From Streptomyces sp. Isolate_45 (GTDB taxonomy: Bacteria > Actinomycetota > Actinomycetes > Streptomycetales > Streptomycetaceae), in NCBI RefSeq assembly GCF_024721315.2, contig NZ_JANFAK020000028.1, positions 248 through 64,247 of the forward strand: a stretch of 64,000 nt of DNA. Direction: 5' to 3'. How positions within the stretch are numbered: position 1 is the stretch's first letter; every line of letters starts with the position of its first letter. The translations under genes were made by a program, and so were the position numbers. Below the pieces are notes generated by a model. It was given only the letters and a program-made list of their open reading frames with translations. It had not been told where the DNA came from and made no database searches. This document shows positions 23,616 to 32,663 of the stretch, in pieces.

Positions 23616-24410
23616 CTAAGCCCCCGCCGGAACGGTCCCGGCGGTGATCTCCATGGCGGCAGCCACCAGTTCGGCGTTCGACCGGGCGGGCCGGCCGTCC
23701 GGCAGGTGAAGGACCTCCCCTACGCCGATCCGCGCACCGGCGCCGCACCGGGAGGCCAGCCGCAACACAGGCCATGCCTCGCCCTCCCTCCCGTACAGCA
23801 CCACGGGCACGGGAGGCAGCCACCGCAGCCCCGCCACCAGTGCGGGATCGGCCCGCGCCAGCTCCGCCACCAGCCGCACCCGCCTGTGGTCGGCCGGGGC
23901 CCAGGCCAGGAACCGGGCCAGTGGCTCAGGCCCGGCCCCACCGCCCAGCGGCACCACCGCGTCGACCGCCACCCCGCGCGCCAGCAGGGCGAGGCCCAGC
24001 TCGCAAGCACCGGGTTCCGCGAAGGACACCGTCGCCCGGTCCGGCAGCACCGACCAGTCCCGCACCCGCTCCCGGCGTGCCGCCGGATCCGGCTCCGCCG
24101 TGATGGAAGCGGGCACCGCCAGGGGTACGCGGACCCCCGCGCCGCGCAACTCCTCCAGCAGGGGCCCGACCACCCGGGGCGAGAGGCTCTCCCGGCCGCA
24201 AGGGGTCCGCGGGTGCACCAGTACCTCGCCGGCCCCGGCGGCGACCGCGGCCAGCGCCGACTCCGCGAGCGCCTGCGGGGACATCGGTACGGCCGCCCCG
24301 TCGGAGGCGCCCCGCGAACCGTTGAGCCCGACCTGGAGCCGCCCGCCCCGGCCGGCCGACCCCGCGCCCGACCCCGCGCCCGACTCCGACCCCGCGCCCG
24401 TCCCGCTCAT
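23616..24410 (-). CDS. BKACE-family (beta-keto acid cleavage) protein with altered metal site
   Basis: 264 residues starting at ATG overlapping the upstream stop (ATGA). The barrel start LQVGLNGSRG and the segment EVLVHPRTPCGRESLSP identify the BKACE fold, whose members cleave beta-keto acids with acetyl-CoA on a zinc centre. The usual HxH pair reads LVH here, so one zinc ligand appears lost. The N-terminal ~20 residues are a Gly/Ser/Ala repeat. The protein may have changed activity. It is coupled to an unknown zinc-ribbon-like protein. Confidence 0.75.
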   Translation of the reverse strand: MSGTGAGSESGAGSGAGSAGRGGRLQVGLNGSRGASDGAAVPMSPQALAESALAAVAAGAGEVLVHPRTPCGRESLSPRVVGPLLEELRGAGVRVPLAVPASITAEPDPAARRERVRDWSVLPDRATVSFAEPGACELGLALLARGVAVDAVVPLGGGAGPEPLARFLAWAPADHRRVRLVAELARADPALVAGLRWLPPVPVVLYGREGEAWPVLRLASRCGAGARIGVGEVLHLPDGRPARSNAELVAAAMEITAGTVPAGA

Positions 24411-25006
24411 GCCGCGTCCACCGCGGCCGGATGCACCACCGCCGCGTAGGTCAGGGCCGGTCTGGGAACCACGATCCCGCAGCCCCCGCACACCGGCCCG
24501 TCCCACGCCCACGTCCCGGTCCAGTCGCCGTGTCCGGCCGGCGCGGCCGGCCAGCGCAGCTCCTCCTCGCCGCACACCGGACACGAGGTGCCCGGTTCCG
24601 ATTCCAGCACCGTCACCAGCCGCCGCAGCACCTCGCCCAGCGTTCCCTCCGGCCGGACCCCCGGGTCGGCGCAGCGCACCACCGCGTCCCCGTTGGCGCC
24701 CCAGGCCCACTCCGGGCGACGCACCCCGTCGTGCTTCTCACGTCTGCGTCGCGCCGCGAACTGCCTCTCGTACTCCAGCCAGACCGCCCGCGCCTCTTCC
24801 AGTTCCTCCAGCGCCGCGACCAGCCGCAGGGGGTCGGCACCCCGGTCCTCGGGGGCGATCCCGTGCCGGTCGCACAGGTGCCACCACGTCGCACGGTGCC
24901 CGTACGGGGCGAACCGTTCCAGGCAGCGGCGCAGCGAATGGCGCCGCAGGGCCCGGTCGTTGCGCGCGTCGCGCACCTGATAGGCCAGACTTCGAAAACC
25001 CGCCAT
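24407..25006 (-). CDS. Conserved protein with putative zinc ribbon, function unknown
   Basis: 199 residues, ATG after GGAGGTGAAGG. It begins MAGFRSLAYQVRDARNDRALRRHSLRRCLERFAPYG, a basic helical region, and ends with two CxxC pairs (CPVCGEEELRW ... CGGCGIVVPRP) that fit a zinc ribbon. I do not recognise the family. Its stop overlaps the BKACE-like start by ATGA, so the two are made together. Confidence 0.72.
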   Translation of the reverse strand: MAGFRSLAYQVRDARNDRALRRHSLRRCLERFAPYGHRATWWHLCDRHGIAPEDRGADPLRLVAALEELEEARAVWLEYERQFAARRRREKHDGVRRPEWAWGANGDAVVRCADPGVRPEGTLGEVLRRLVTVLESEPGTSCPVCGEEELRWPAAPAGHGDWTGTWAWDGPVCGGCGIVVPRPALTYAAVVHPAAVDAA

Positions 25007-25153
25007 CGCACCTTCACCTCCGCCGTCCCCCCACACCTGTGCCCGTGCCACTCCGTCGAACGAAGCAGCCCGCCCCGACGTGCCCAACATGCCCGGCCGG
25101 ATGTGGGCGCATGCGGGGGCGGTCGAGGCGTGTGGGTGGCACATGGCCGGAAC

Positions 25154-26683
25154 TCAGCGCCCCATGCGCCCCGCGGACACCACGAGCCGGGCCAGTTCCT
25201 CGTGGCAGATGTCACTGTGCGCCCCCGACGGAGCCCCGCCCCGGCGGACCACCGAGCCCGCGTCGACGCTGACGCAGCCGGTCCGCGGCAGCCCGTCGCG
25301 CAACGCGGCGGCGAGGTCGAGCCGGGGCGCGCCCGGCACGGCCCGCACCCCGTCGTGCCCGATCGCGCCCCACCGCTCGTCGAAACCGAGGAGTCCGGCC
25401 GAATCCCCCGCCATCCGGGACGCCAGCGGATAGAACACCCCGAGCGAGGAATCGTGCGCGGAGTGGCAGGCCACGACCGGCCCGTCCACCCGGCGCTGGA
25501 GCCCGCGCAGGGCACCGCCGCGCCGCGGATCGTGGGGGAGCCGCTCGCTGAAGGCGTAGTGGGAGAAGGCCCCTTGGAGCAGCGTCAACGACTTCGGGTT
25601 CCCCACCCCGTCGGGCAGGGCCCGCAACGCGAAGGACACCACGCGGGCGCCGAAGCTGTGGCCGATGAGGTGGATCCGCAGGGCGGGCCGGCGTCCGGCC
25701 AGGTCCGTCAGGACCGGGCCGAGTCCGCGTTCGCCGACCACCCCGGCCCGCTTCTTCATCTCGTAGTACGTAGCCTGCCGCAGCAGTTCCTTGGCCCCGT
25801 CCCACAGGGTCCGCGGCCCGCCCCCGAGCGCGAGGCCCGGCGCCCCGGGAGGTACGGGCCCCGCGTCCGTGCCGGCGTCCCGTGAGCCTTCGACCTGCTC
25901 CAGCGCGTGCGCGAGGGTCCGACAGACCGCGAGGACGTCCTCGGCGAAAATGGCCGGTACGTCGTGCCGCGCGACCCTGCCGCCCGGCCCGGCGGGCGTC
26001 GGGGTCGGGGCCGGCATCGGGCCCAACAGGTTGACGGGCGTGCCGACCCGGTCGGCCCGCAGCAGCTCCCGTACGAGCGCCCCGAACTCGACGAGGGCCG
26101 CCGCCGAGTCGGGGCGGTCCTCCAACAGCTCGGCGATCCGGTCGAGTTCCGCGTCGCGGCACGGCCAGAACTCCGCGAGGGCCCGCCGCGTATCGGGGTC
26201 CAGGGCCGTTCCGGAGCCCGGCGGTGCCGCCGCGCCGCGTGCCTCGAAGTCGGGTATCGGCTCGTCGGAGAACCGGATCGACGGCCAGACGACGCCCACG
26301 TACCCGAGCCGCACGCCCGTCCCCACCAGCTCGGGGAAGGGGGCGAAGAAGCGGTCGTAGAGCCGGGTCGCCGTCGAGCGGTCGCTGTTCCAGCCGTGCG
26401 CGAAGACCAGCAGGTCCGTGGCCTCGATCCGGGCCACCGTCTCCCGGGCCGCCGGGTCCACGTCGCCCTGCGCGTCGATGGTCAGCTCCCGGTACGGGCC
26501 GACCCCGATCCCCGCCGCGACCGCGCCACCGCCCGCGACGCCCGCCGGGCCCCGGCCCCCGACCCCCACCCCCACCCTGGTGCAGCCACCCACCCCGGTG
26601 AAGCCCCGCGCCGCGGCCCGGGGCCCCGGCCCCGCCCCGCCCGTGCCCGTGGTCCCGGATCCGCCCGGCCGTCCACCCGCCAT
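25154..26683 (-). CDS. Alpha/beta hydrolase (lipase/esterase-like)
   Basis: 509 residues with GGAGGGGGGA upstream of the ATG. The nucleophile elbow is GHSFG in LRIHLIGHSFGARVVSFAL, and the oxyanion strand is LLVFAHGWNSDRST. A candidate His lies near VACHSAHDSSLGVFYPLA. A Gly-rich, probably disordered 60-residue N-terminus and a Pro/Thr linker around 235-250 are notable. No signal peptide is evident, so it is likely cytoplasmic. The substrate is unknown. Confidence 0.8.
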   Translation of the reverse strand: MAGGRPGGSGTTGTGGAGPGPRAAARGFTGVGGCTRVGVGVGGRGPAGVAGGGAVAAGIGVGPYRELTIDAQGDVDPAARETVARIEATDLLVFAHGWNSDRSTATRLYDRFFAPFPELVGTGVRLGYVGVVWPSIRFSDEPIPDFEARGAAAPPGSGTALDPDTRRALAEFWPCRDAELDRIAELLEDRPDSAAALVEFGALVRELLRADRVGTPVNLLGPMPAPTPTPAGPGGRVARHDVPAIFAEDVLAVCRTLAHALEQVEGSRDAGTDAGPVPPGAPGLALGGGPRTLWDGAKELLRQATYYEMKKRAGVVGERGLGPVLTDLAGRRPALRIHLIGHSFGARVVSFALRALPDGVGNPKSLTLLQGAFSHYAFSERLPHDPRRGGALRGLQRRVDGPVVACHSAHDSSLGVFYPLASRMAGDSAGLLGFDERWGAIGHDGVRAVPGAPRLDLAAALRDGLPRTGCVSVDAGSVVRRGGAPSGAHSDICHEELARLVVSAGRMGR

Positions 26684-26792
26684 GAGGTCCCCCCTCCGCG
26701 CCGCGCCTGTGGTGCTGCTCGCAGCATCCCGCCGCGCGGGCCGCCCGACCAGCCCCGCGACGTCCCGGATCGGGGGCGGGGCCGCCCGGGGG

Positions 26793-28055
26793 TCAGGGGT
26801 AGAGCAGGTACTTCTCCCGTACCGCCGCGAAGCGCGCCAGTCCGGCCGACCAGTCGTCCACGATCTCCTGCACCCCCGCCCCGGCGTCCACCATCGTGCG
26901 AACCCGGTCCGACCCGGTCAGCTTGTCGATCCAGTGGTCGGAGCGCCACGCGAACCCGGAGCACACCCGGCGCGCGGTGACCAACAGACCGATCCCGGTC
27001 CGCACCGGATCGAAGGCGTCCCGGTCGTGCACGATCAGCCGGACCCCGCCGCATACCTTCCCGGAGTGCTTGGAGAAGGACGGGGTGAACCAGGTCTCCC
27101 GGAACCACACCCCGGGCAGCTCCAGGCCGTTCGCCGCCTCGGCCCACCGCCGGTCGACGCCCTCCGCGCCCACCACCTCGAAGGGGGTGGTGGTGCCCCG
27201 GCCCTCCGACAGGTTGGTCCCCTCGAACAGGCAGGTCCCCGCGTACGCCAGCGCCGTGTCGGGGGTCGGCACGTTCGGGCTCGGCGGCACCCAGGGCAGC
27301 CCGGTCGCCCCGAAGAACGACTCCCGCCGCCACCCGGCCATCCGTACGGTCAGCAGCCGCACCGGCCCTTGCGGGAAGGCCGTACCGCTCAGGAACTCGC
27401 CGTTGAACAGCAGAGCCAGTTCGGCCGCGGTCATCCCGTGCGCGAGCGCGATCGGCTCCCGGCCCACGAAGCTCGCGTACGGCCGTTCCAGCACCGGTCC
27501 GGCCGCCCGCCGACCGCCGACCGGGTTCGGCCGGTCCAGCACCACCACCGACTTGCCCGCCAGGGCGGCCGCGCGCATGCAGTCGTAGAGGGTCCAGACG
27601 TAGGTGTAGAACCGCGCCCCGACGTCCTGGATGTCGAAGACGACCGTGTCGATGCCCGCCTTCGTGAACAGGTCCGCGAGCCGCTGCCCGCTGGTGGCGT
27701 ACGTGTCGTACACGGGCAGCCCCGTCGCGGGATCGCGCCCCGCCCCCTCCGAGCCACCGGCCTGCGCCGTGCCCCGGAAGCCGTGCTCCGGCCCGAACAC
27801 CGCGACCAGGTCGACCCGTTCGTCCGCGTGCAGTACGTCGACCAGGTGACGGGCGTCCGCGGTGATCCCGGTGGGATTGGTGACCACCCCGACCCGCAGG
27901 CCGGCCAGTGCCGCGTACCCGTCGGCGGCGAGCCGCTCGAACCCCGTACGCACCCGCTCCGACCCGGGTCCCGTGGCCGAGGCGGGCCCCGCGCCCGCCC
28001 CCAGGGTCCCCACGGCTCCCGCCAGTCCCAGCATCCCGCGTCGTGACAGCGTCAT
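26793..28055 (-). CDS. DUF1343/NamZ-like exo-beta-N-acetylmuramidase, Tat-exported
   Basis: 420 residues. The N-terminus LSRRGMLGLAGAVGTLGAG looks like a twin-arginine signal, with cleavage near ASATGP. The body matches DUF1343: GLRVGVVTNPTGIT, AVFGPEHGFRGTAQAG, VFDIQDVGARFYTYVWTLY, VLDRPNPVGG and LFEGTNLSEGRGTTTPFE. The founding member, NamZ of Bacillus subtilis, removes terminal MurNAc from peptidoglycan fragments, so this protein probably takes part in cell-wall turnover outside the membrane. Conserved acidic residues in the EGTNLSEGRG loop are intact. Confidence 0.88.
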   Translation of the reverse strand: MTLSRRGMLGLAGAVGTLGAGAGPASATGPGSERVRTGFERLAADGYAALAGLRVGVVTNPTGITADARHLVDVLHADERVDLVAVFGPEHGFRGTAQAGGSEGAGRDPATGLPVYDTYATSGQRLADLFTKAGIDTVVFDIQDVGARFYTYVWTLYDCMRAAALAGKSVVVLDRPNPVGGRRAAGPVLERPYASFVGREPIALAHGMTAAELALLFNGEFLSGTAFPQGPVRLLTVRMAGWRRESFFGATGLPWVPPSPNVPTPDTALAYAGTCLFEGTNLSEGRGTTTPFEVVGAEGVDRRWAEAANGLELPGVWFRETWFTPSFSKHSGKVCGGVRLIVHDRDAFDPVRTGIGLLVTARRVCSGFAWRSDHWIDKLTGSDRVRTMVDAGAGVQEIVDDWSAGLARFAAVREKYLLYP

Positions 28056-28175
28056 CCCGCCACGCTAGGCCCTGCCTTTCGGATCCTGCCCGACCCACGC
28101 CGTCCGGTGTCGCGGCCGCGCGCGTCGACGGGGCGCCCGAGCGACCCGATGGGCGTCGCACCCTTCCGGCCGGGC

Positions 28176-28193
28176 ATACCGACTGGTTAGTCT
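28176..28193. promoter_or_regulatory. Operator ATACCGACTGGTTAGTCT before the SDR-ligase-TetR operon
   Basis: Fifteen bases, GGCATACCGACTGGT (28173-28187), are identical to the minus strand at 37753-37767 upstream of the kinase/ACAD operon. The 18-bp element is an imperfect palindrome around ACCGACYRGTCGGT. TAGTCT (28188-28193) at its end is a -10 candidate, so binding would block initiation. Confidence 0.72.
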
Positions 28194-28235
28194 GCCCGGG
28201 ACCGGCCCCCAGGGCAGCGACGAAAGGTGACCCCC

Positions 28236-29000
28236 GTGAGCGCGTACCAGGAACAGCGAGTCGTCGTCACCGGCGCGGGCGGCGGCATCGGAGCGGCACT
28301 CGCGCACCGGTTCGCCGCCGAGGGGGCGACCGTCGTCGTCAACGACCTCGACCCCGCCAAGGCCGCCTCCGTGGCGGCCGCGATCGGATCCCGGGCCGTC
28401 GCCGTGCCCGGCGACGCCTCGACGGTCGTGGCCGAGGCCCGGGAAGCCCTGGGCGGCGCCGTGGACGTGTACTGCGCCAACGCCGGCCTCGCCTCGGGCG
28501 GTGACGCCTTCGCGGACGAAGCCGTCTGGGAAGCCGCCTGGGACACCAACGTCATGGCCCACGTGCGCGCCGCCCGGACCCTGCTGCCCGACTGGCTGGA
28601 GCGGGGCGGCGGCCGTTTCGTGTCCACCGTCTCGGCCGCCGGTCTGCTGACCATGATCGGAGCGGCGCCGTACAGTGTCACCAAGCACGGCGCCCTCGCC
28701 TTCGCGGAATGGCTCTCGCTGACCTACCGCCACCGGGGCGTGCGGGTCCACGCCATCTGTCCGCAAGGGGTGCGCACCGACATGCTGACAGCCGCCGGGT
28801 CGGCGGGCGAGCTGGTCCTGGCGCCGACCGCGATCGAGCCCGACGCGGTCGTGGAGGCACTGTTCGACGGTATGGAGAAGGGCCGGTTCTTGATCCTCCC
28901 GCACCCCGAGGTGGCGGACTACTACGCCGCGCGCGCCACGGAACCCGACCGCTGGCTGAGCGGCATGAACCACCTCCAGCAGAAGTGGGAGTCCTCGTGA
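28236..29000 (+). CDS. Short-chain dehydrogenase/reductase
   Basis: 254 residues. GTG at 28236 is preferred because GAAAGG lies 8 nt upstream; another GTG 9 nt earlier is in frame. NAD(P) motif TGAGGGIG is near the N-terminus, the NAG equivalent reads CANAGL, and the catalytic Ser and YSVTK are present (STVSAAGLL, YSVTKHG). It is first in an operon with an acyl-CoA ligase (4-bp overlap) and a TetR regulator. It probably oxidises a hydroxyacyl intermediate. Confidence 0.93.
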   Translation: MSAYQEQRVVVTGAGGGIGAALAHRFAAEGATVVVNDLDPAKAASVAAAIGSRAVAVPGDASTVVAEAREALGGAVDVYCANAGLASGGDAFADEAVWEAAWDTNVMAHVRAARTLLPDWLERGGGRFVSTVSAAGLLTMIGAAPYSVTKHGALAFAEWLSLTYRHRGVRVHAICPQGVRTDMLTAAGSAGELVLAPTAIEPDAVVEALFDGMEKGRFLILPHPEVADYYAARATEPDRWLSGMNHLQQKWESS

Positions 29001-30808
29001 CCCCGGCCCACGCCGCCGCCCCGACCTCCGAGGCCGAGGCCGAGCCCGGCTTGCCGGCCCCCGACGCCGCCCCCGCGGACGTCGTCCCGCCCGCCGACGC
29101 CGCCCCCGGCTCCCGGTACGCCGCCCGCCCCTGGTTGCGGCAGCTGAGTCCGGCCCAACTGGCCGCCGTCTCGCCGCCGCCCAGCGTGCTGCACGCGTTC
29201 CGGGCGGCCGTCGCCCGCGCCCCCGGCCATCCGGCCCTCGCGTACTTCGACGGCAGGATCTCCTACGCGCAGGCCGACGCCCTCTCCGACTCCCTCGCCG
29301 GGCACCTGGCCGCGCGGGGCGTCGGCCGGGGCGACCGGGTCGCCGTCATGCTGCAGAACACCCCGCACTTCGTGCTCGCCGTGCTGGCCGCCTGGAAGGC
29401 CGGGGCGGTGGTCGTCCCGCTCAACCCGATGTACAAGTCCGCCGAGGTCCGCCGGGCCCTGCGCGACTCCGGCGCCGCCGCGCTGGTCTGCGAGGAGCGG
29501 GCCTGGCCGGCGTACCTGCGGGAGTCCGTGCGCGGGACGGGAGTACGGACCGTCCTGACCGCCCGCGACCGGGACTTCCAGACCCGCGACGACCCCCGGG
29601 TCCTGCCCGAGCGGCACGCGCGGGCCGAGCCCCCGCACCCCGCGGTCCCCGCCCCCGCCTCCCCGCGCGAGGGGGACGCCCCCACCCCCGCCGACCTCGC
29701 CACCACGGCCCGCCGGGGCCACCCGGCGCCGCCCGACCCGCACCTCACGGCCGCCGACACCGCCCTCATCAGCTACACCTCCGGTACCTCCGGCACCCCC
29801 AAGGGCGCGATGAACCCGCACGGCGCGCTCACCTACAACGCCACCCGCCAGGTCACCGGGCACCCCCTCCCCGAGGGCGCCGGCTACTTCGCCCTCGCCC
29901 CGCTCTTCCACATCACCGGCATGGTCTGCGAGCTCGCCGCCTGTTTCACCAACGCCGGCACCCTCGTCCTCGCCCACCGCTTCGACGCCGGGACCGTCCT
30001 GGACGCCTTCCTCGAACACCGCCCCGCCTACACCATCGGCCCGGCCACGGCCTTCATCGCGCTCGCCGCCCACCCCGCGGCCACCCGCGACCACTTCGCC
30101 TCCTTCCAGGTGGTCTCCTCCGGCGGCGCACCGCTCCCGCCCGCGCTCGTCGCGCGGCTGCGCACCGCCTTCGGCTTCCACCTGCGCAACGGCTACGGCC
30201 TCACCGAGTGCACCGCCCCGTGCGCCTCGGTCCCCGCCCACCTCGAAGCCCCGGTCGACCCCGCCTCCGGCACCCTCTCGGTCGGTGTCCCCGGCGCGCA
30301 GACCCTCGTACGGATCCTCGACGAGCGGGGCGCCGAGGTCCCCTTCGGCGAGACCGGTGAGATAGCCGTCCGCGGGCCCCAGGTCGTGCCCGGCTACTGG
30401 GGGTTGCCCGAGGAGAGCGCGAAGACCTTCCCGGACGGCGAACTGCGCACCGGGGACGTCGGCTTCATGGACCCCGACGGCTGGCTCTACGTCGTCGACC
30501 GGAAGAAGGACATGATCAACGCCGCCGGGTTCAAGGTCTGGCCGCGCGAGGTGGAGGACGTCCTCTACACCCACCCCGCCGTCCGCGAGGCGGCCGTCGT
30601 CGGGGTACCCGACCCGTACCGCGGGGAGAGCGTGAAGGCGTACGTGAGTCTGCGGCCCGGCGCCTCGGTGGAGCCCGCCGAACTGGCCGCGCACTGCGCC
30701 GAGCGCATCGCCGCGTACAAGTACCCGCGCGTAGTCGAGATCCTGCCTGTTCTTCCCCGGACGACCAGTGGCAAGATCCTGCGACGGGAACTGCGCGAGC
30801 GAGGCTGA
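28997..30808 (+). CDS. AMP-dependent acyl-CoA synthetase (fatty/aryl acid-CoA ligase)
   Basis: 603 residues, GTG start overlapping the SDR stop (GTGA), with GGGAG upstream. It activates a carboxylic acid to its CoA thioester through an acyl-AMP. The P-loop ISYTSGTSGTPKGAM, the GYGLTE motif, ELRTGDVGFMDPDGWLYVVDR and the C-terminal Lys in TTSGKILRREL are intact. A Pro/Ala-rich insert of about 45 residues (about 205-250) and an Ala/Pro-rich N-terminal tail of about 45 residues are unusual for the family. The substrate is probably a medium or branched acid; this is a guess. Confidence 0.94.
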   Translation: MTPAHAAAPTSEAEAEPGLPAPDAAPADVVPPADAAPGSRYAARPWLRQLSPAQLAAVSPPPSVLHAFRAAVARAPGHPALAYFDGRISYAQADALSDSLAGHLAARGVGRGDRVAVMLQNTPHFVLAVLAAWKAGAVVVPLNPMYKSAEVRRALRDSGAAALVCEERAWPAYLRESVRGTGVRTVLTARDRDFQTRDDPRVLPERHARAEPPHPAVPAPASPREGDAPTPADLATTARRGHPAPPDPHLTAADTALISYTSGTSGTPKGAMNPHGALTYNATRQVTGHPLPEGAGYFALAPLFHITGMVCELAACFTNAGTLVLAHRFDAGTVLDAFLEHRPAYTIGPATAFIALAAHPAATRDHFASFQVVSSGGAPLPPALVARLRTAFGFHLRNGYGLTECTAPCASVPAHLEAPVDPASGTLSVGVPGAQTLVRILDERGAEVPFGETGEIAVRGPQVVPGYWGLPEESAKTFPDGELRTGDVGFMDPDGWLYVVDRKKDMINAAGFKVWPREVEDVLYTHPAVREAAVVGVPDPYRGESVKAYVSLRPGASVEPAELAAHCAERIAAYKYPRVVEILPVLPRTTSGKILRRELRERG

Positions 30809-30868
30809 AAACAGTCGGATGGTCGTACGACGCAGCAGGTGAGGGATCAGGAAAGGAAGGCGAGCGAC

Positions 30869-31480
30869 ATGGCAGCCAGGACCACCACGGAGCCGGCGGA
30901 GAACAACCGGGAGACCCCGGTGCCGCAGCGGCTGCTGGCCGTGGCCACCAGGCTGTTCGCCGAACGTGGCTACGACCGCACCTCCGTCCAGGAGATCGTC
31001 GAGGCCGCCGGCGTCACCAAGGGCGCGCTGTACCACTACTTCGGGTCGAAGGACGACCTGCTGCACGAGGTGTACGCGCGGATGCTGCGCCTCCAGCAGC
31101 AGCGGCTCGACGCGGTGGCCGGATCCGACGCCCCCGTCGAGGAGCGGCTGCGGGCCGCGGCCGCCGACGTGGTGGTCACCACCATCGAGAACCTCGACGA
31201 CGCGATGATCTTCTTCCGGTCGATGCACCAGCTCAGCCCGGAGAAGTACAAGCAGGTGAGGGCCGAGCGCAGGCGCTACCACGAGCGCTTCCGGGCCCTG
31301 GTCGAGGAGGGTCAGCGCACCGGGGTGTTCGCCACGGCCACGCCCGCCGACCTGGTGGTCGACTTCTACTTCGGGTCCGTCCACCACCTGTCCACCTGGT
31401 ACCGCACGGACGGGCCGCTCACCCCGCACCAGGTCGCCGACCACCTCGCCGACCTGCTGCTGCGCTCCCTGCGCCCCTGA
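30869..31480 (+). CDS. TetR family regulator of the acyl-CoA genes
   Basis: 203 residues, ATG preceded by GGAAAGGAAGG. DNA-binding domain: RLLAVATRLFAERGYDRTSVQEIVEAAGVTKGALYHYFGSKDDLL; the ligand domain resembles KstR2/FadR-like regulators that bind acyl-CoAs. It is the last gene of the SDR-ligase operon, 60 bp after the ligase. It is the best candidate to bind the GGCATACCGACTGGT element found here and before the kinase/ACAD operon. Confidence 0.92.
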   Translation: MAARTTTEPAENNRETPVPQRLLAVATRLFAERGYDRTSVQEIVEAAGVTKGALYHYFGSKDDLLHEVYARMLRLQQQRLDAVAGSDAPVEERLRAAAADVVVTTIENLDDAMIFFRSMHQLSPEKYKQVRAERRRYHERFRALVEEGQRTGVFATATPADLVVDFYFGSVHHLSTWYRTDGPLTPHQVADHLADLLLRSLRP

Positions 31481-31493
31481 GCGGCGGTCCCGC

Positions 31494-32603
31494 TCACACC
31501 CGGGCCAGGGCCGGGTAGTCGGTGTACCCCTGCGCACCCTGTACGTGCATCAGGAACTCCGGGCGGAGCTCGTTGAGCGGGGCGCCCGTGCGCAACCTCT
31601 CCACGAAGTCCGGGTTGGCGAGGAAGCCCCGGCCGAGCGCGATCAGGTCGGCGCCCGCCTCCAACAGCCGCTCGCCCCGCCGCTTGCCCCCGTCGTCCGC
31701 GACCTCCTCGCGCGAGAGCGCGGGGTTGGCGATGAGCGTGCCCGGCCAGGCCGCGCGGAGCGCGGCGAAACCCGGCCGGTCCGGGTCGGCGTACACCTGG
31801 TGCAGGTAGACCGGCCCGAGCTCCGCCAGGGCCCGGGTGAGCGCCGGGTAGATCTCCTCGGTGTCGCCCTCCTCGATGCCGTTGACCTCCAGGCCGGGGG
31901 AGACGCGCACGCCCACCCGGTCCGCGCCGATCGCCTCGATGACGGCCCGGACCACCTCGACGGTGAAGCGGATGCGGTTGCCCACGGGGCCGCCCCACTC
32001 GTCGGTGCGGCGGTTCGTGTTCCGCGAGAGGAACTGGTGGAGCAGGTGGCCGTTGGCCGAGTGCACCTCCACACCGGCGAAGCCCGCCCCGACGGCGTTG
32101 CGGGCGGCGGTCGCGAAGTCCGCGATGGTGGCCCGGACGTCCGCGTCGGTCATCTCGCGGGGCGGGAGGGCGTCCTGGAACCCGGAGGGGGTGTGCAGCG
32201 GCTCCGGGAAGCGGACCGCGGACGGGGCGAGCGGGACGTGCCCGCTGGTATCGGGGTGGCCGACCCGCCCGCCGTGCTGGAGCTGGAGGAACATCCGCCC
32301 GCCTGCGGCGCGCACCGCGTCGGTGACCCGCCGCCAGCCGGCGATCTGCCCGGGGGAGTGGATGCCGGGGATGTGCGGGTACGTCTGCCCGACGGCGTTC
32401 GGCGTGGTGCCCTCGGCGATGATCAGGCCGGCCGAGGCGCGCTGCGCGTAGTAGGCGGCCATGAGGGCGCCCGGCACGCCGTCGGCGTCCGCGCGGTTGC
32501 GGGTCAGCGGCGCCATCACCAGGCGACCGGGCAGCTCCAGACCGCCGAGGCGGACGGGCTCGAAGAGGCGGGAGGCGGTGGGTACCTGCTCGGTGTTCGT
32601 CAT
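31494..32603 (-). CDS. Old yellow enzyme-family NADH:flavin oxidoreductase
   Basis: 369 residues. FMN barrel motifs: LFEPVRLGGLELPGRLVMAPLTRNRAD, AGLIIAEGTTPN, FLQLQHGGRVGH, GVEVHSANGHLLHQFLSRNTNRRTDEWGG and ALGRGFLANPDFVERL. The HSAN pair (in place of HSHN-type variants) and the Tyr after it fit ene-reductases that reduce electrophilic enones, nitroesters or quinones. The ATG lies 6 nt from a TACGGT -10 box, so it is probably leaderless. The promoter has MerR-type architecture and faces a MerR gene. Confidence 0.94.
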   Translation of the reverse strand: MTNTEQVPTASRLFEPVRLGGLELPGRLVMAPLTRNRADADGVPGALMAAYYAQRASAGLIIAEGTTPNAVGQTYPHIPGIHSPGQIAGWRRVTDAVRAAGGRMFLQLQHGGRVGHPDTSGHVPLAPSAVRFPEPLHTPSGFQDALPPREMTDADVRATIADFATAARNAVGAGFAGVEVHSANGHLLHQFLSRNTNRRTDEWGGPVGNRIRFTVEVVRAVIEAIGADRVGVRVSPGLEVNGIEEGDTEEIYPALTRALAELGPVYLHQVYADPDRPGFAALRAAWPGTLIANPALSREEVADDGGKRRGERLLEAGADLIALGRGFLANPDFVERLRTGAPLNELRPEFLMHVQGAQGYTDYPALARV

Positions 32604-32609
32604 GCCGGT

Positions 32610-32641
32610 ACCGTAGAACCTCACACTGATGTCAGGTTCAA
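32610..32641 (-). promoter_or_regulatory. MerR-type promoter of the old yellow enzyme gene, 20-bp spacer
   Basis: On the minus strand -35 TTGAAC (32636-32641) and -10 TACGGT (32610-32615) are 20 bp apart, longer than the 17 optimum. This is the hallmark of MerR-family-activated promoters. The spacer and edges hold an inverted repeat (GAACCT...AGGTTC, 32616-32639) with 9 of 12 positions symmetric. Confidence 0.75.
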
Positions 32642-32663
32642 GGCCTTGGGTCGGGGGATGGTC

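Noticed and set aside
28922-31537. Very long open frame on the strand opposite the acyl-CoA ligase and TetR genes
   Set aside because: High GC leaves all frames open. The opposite frames encode clear motifs (acyl-CoA ligase, TetR) with good starts, while this one is Gly/Val/Arg low-complexity sequence without a family or ribosome-binding site.
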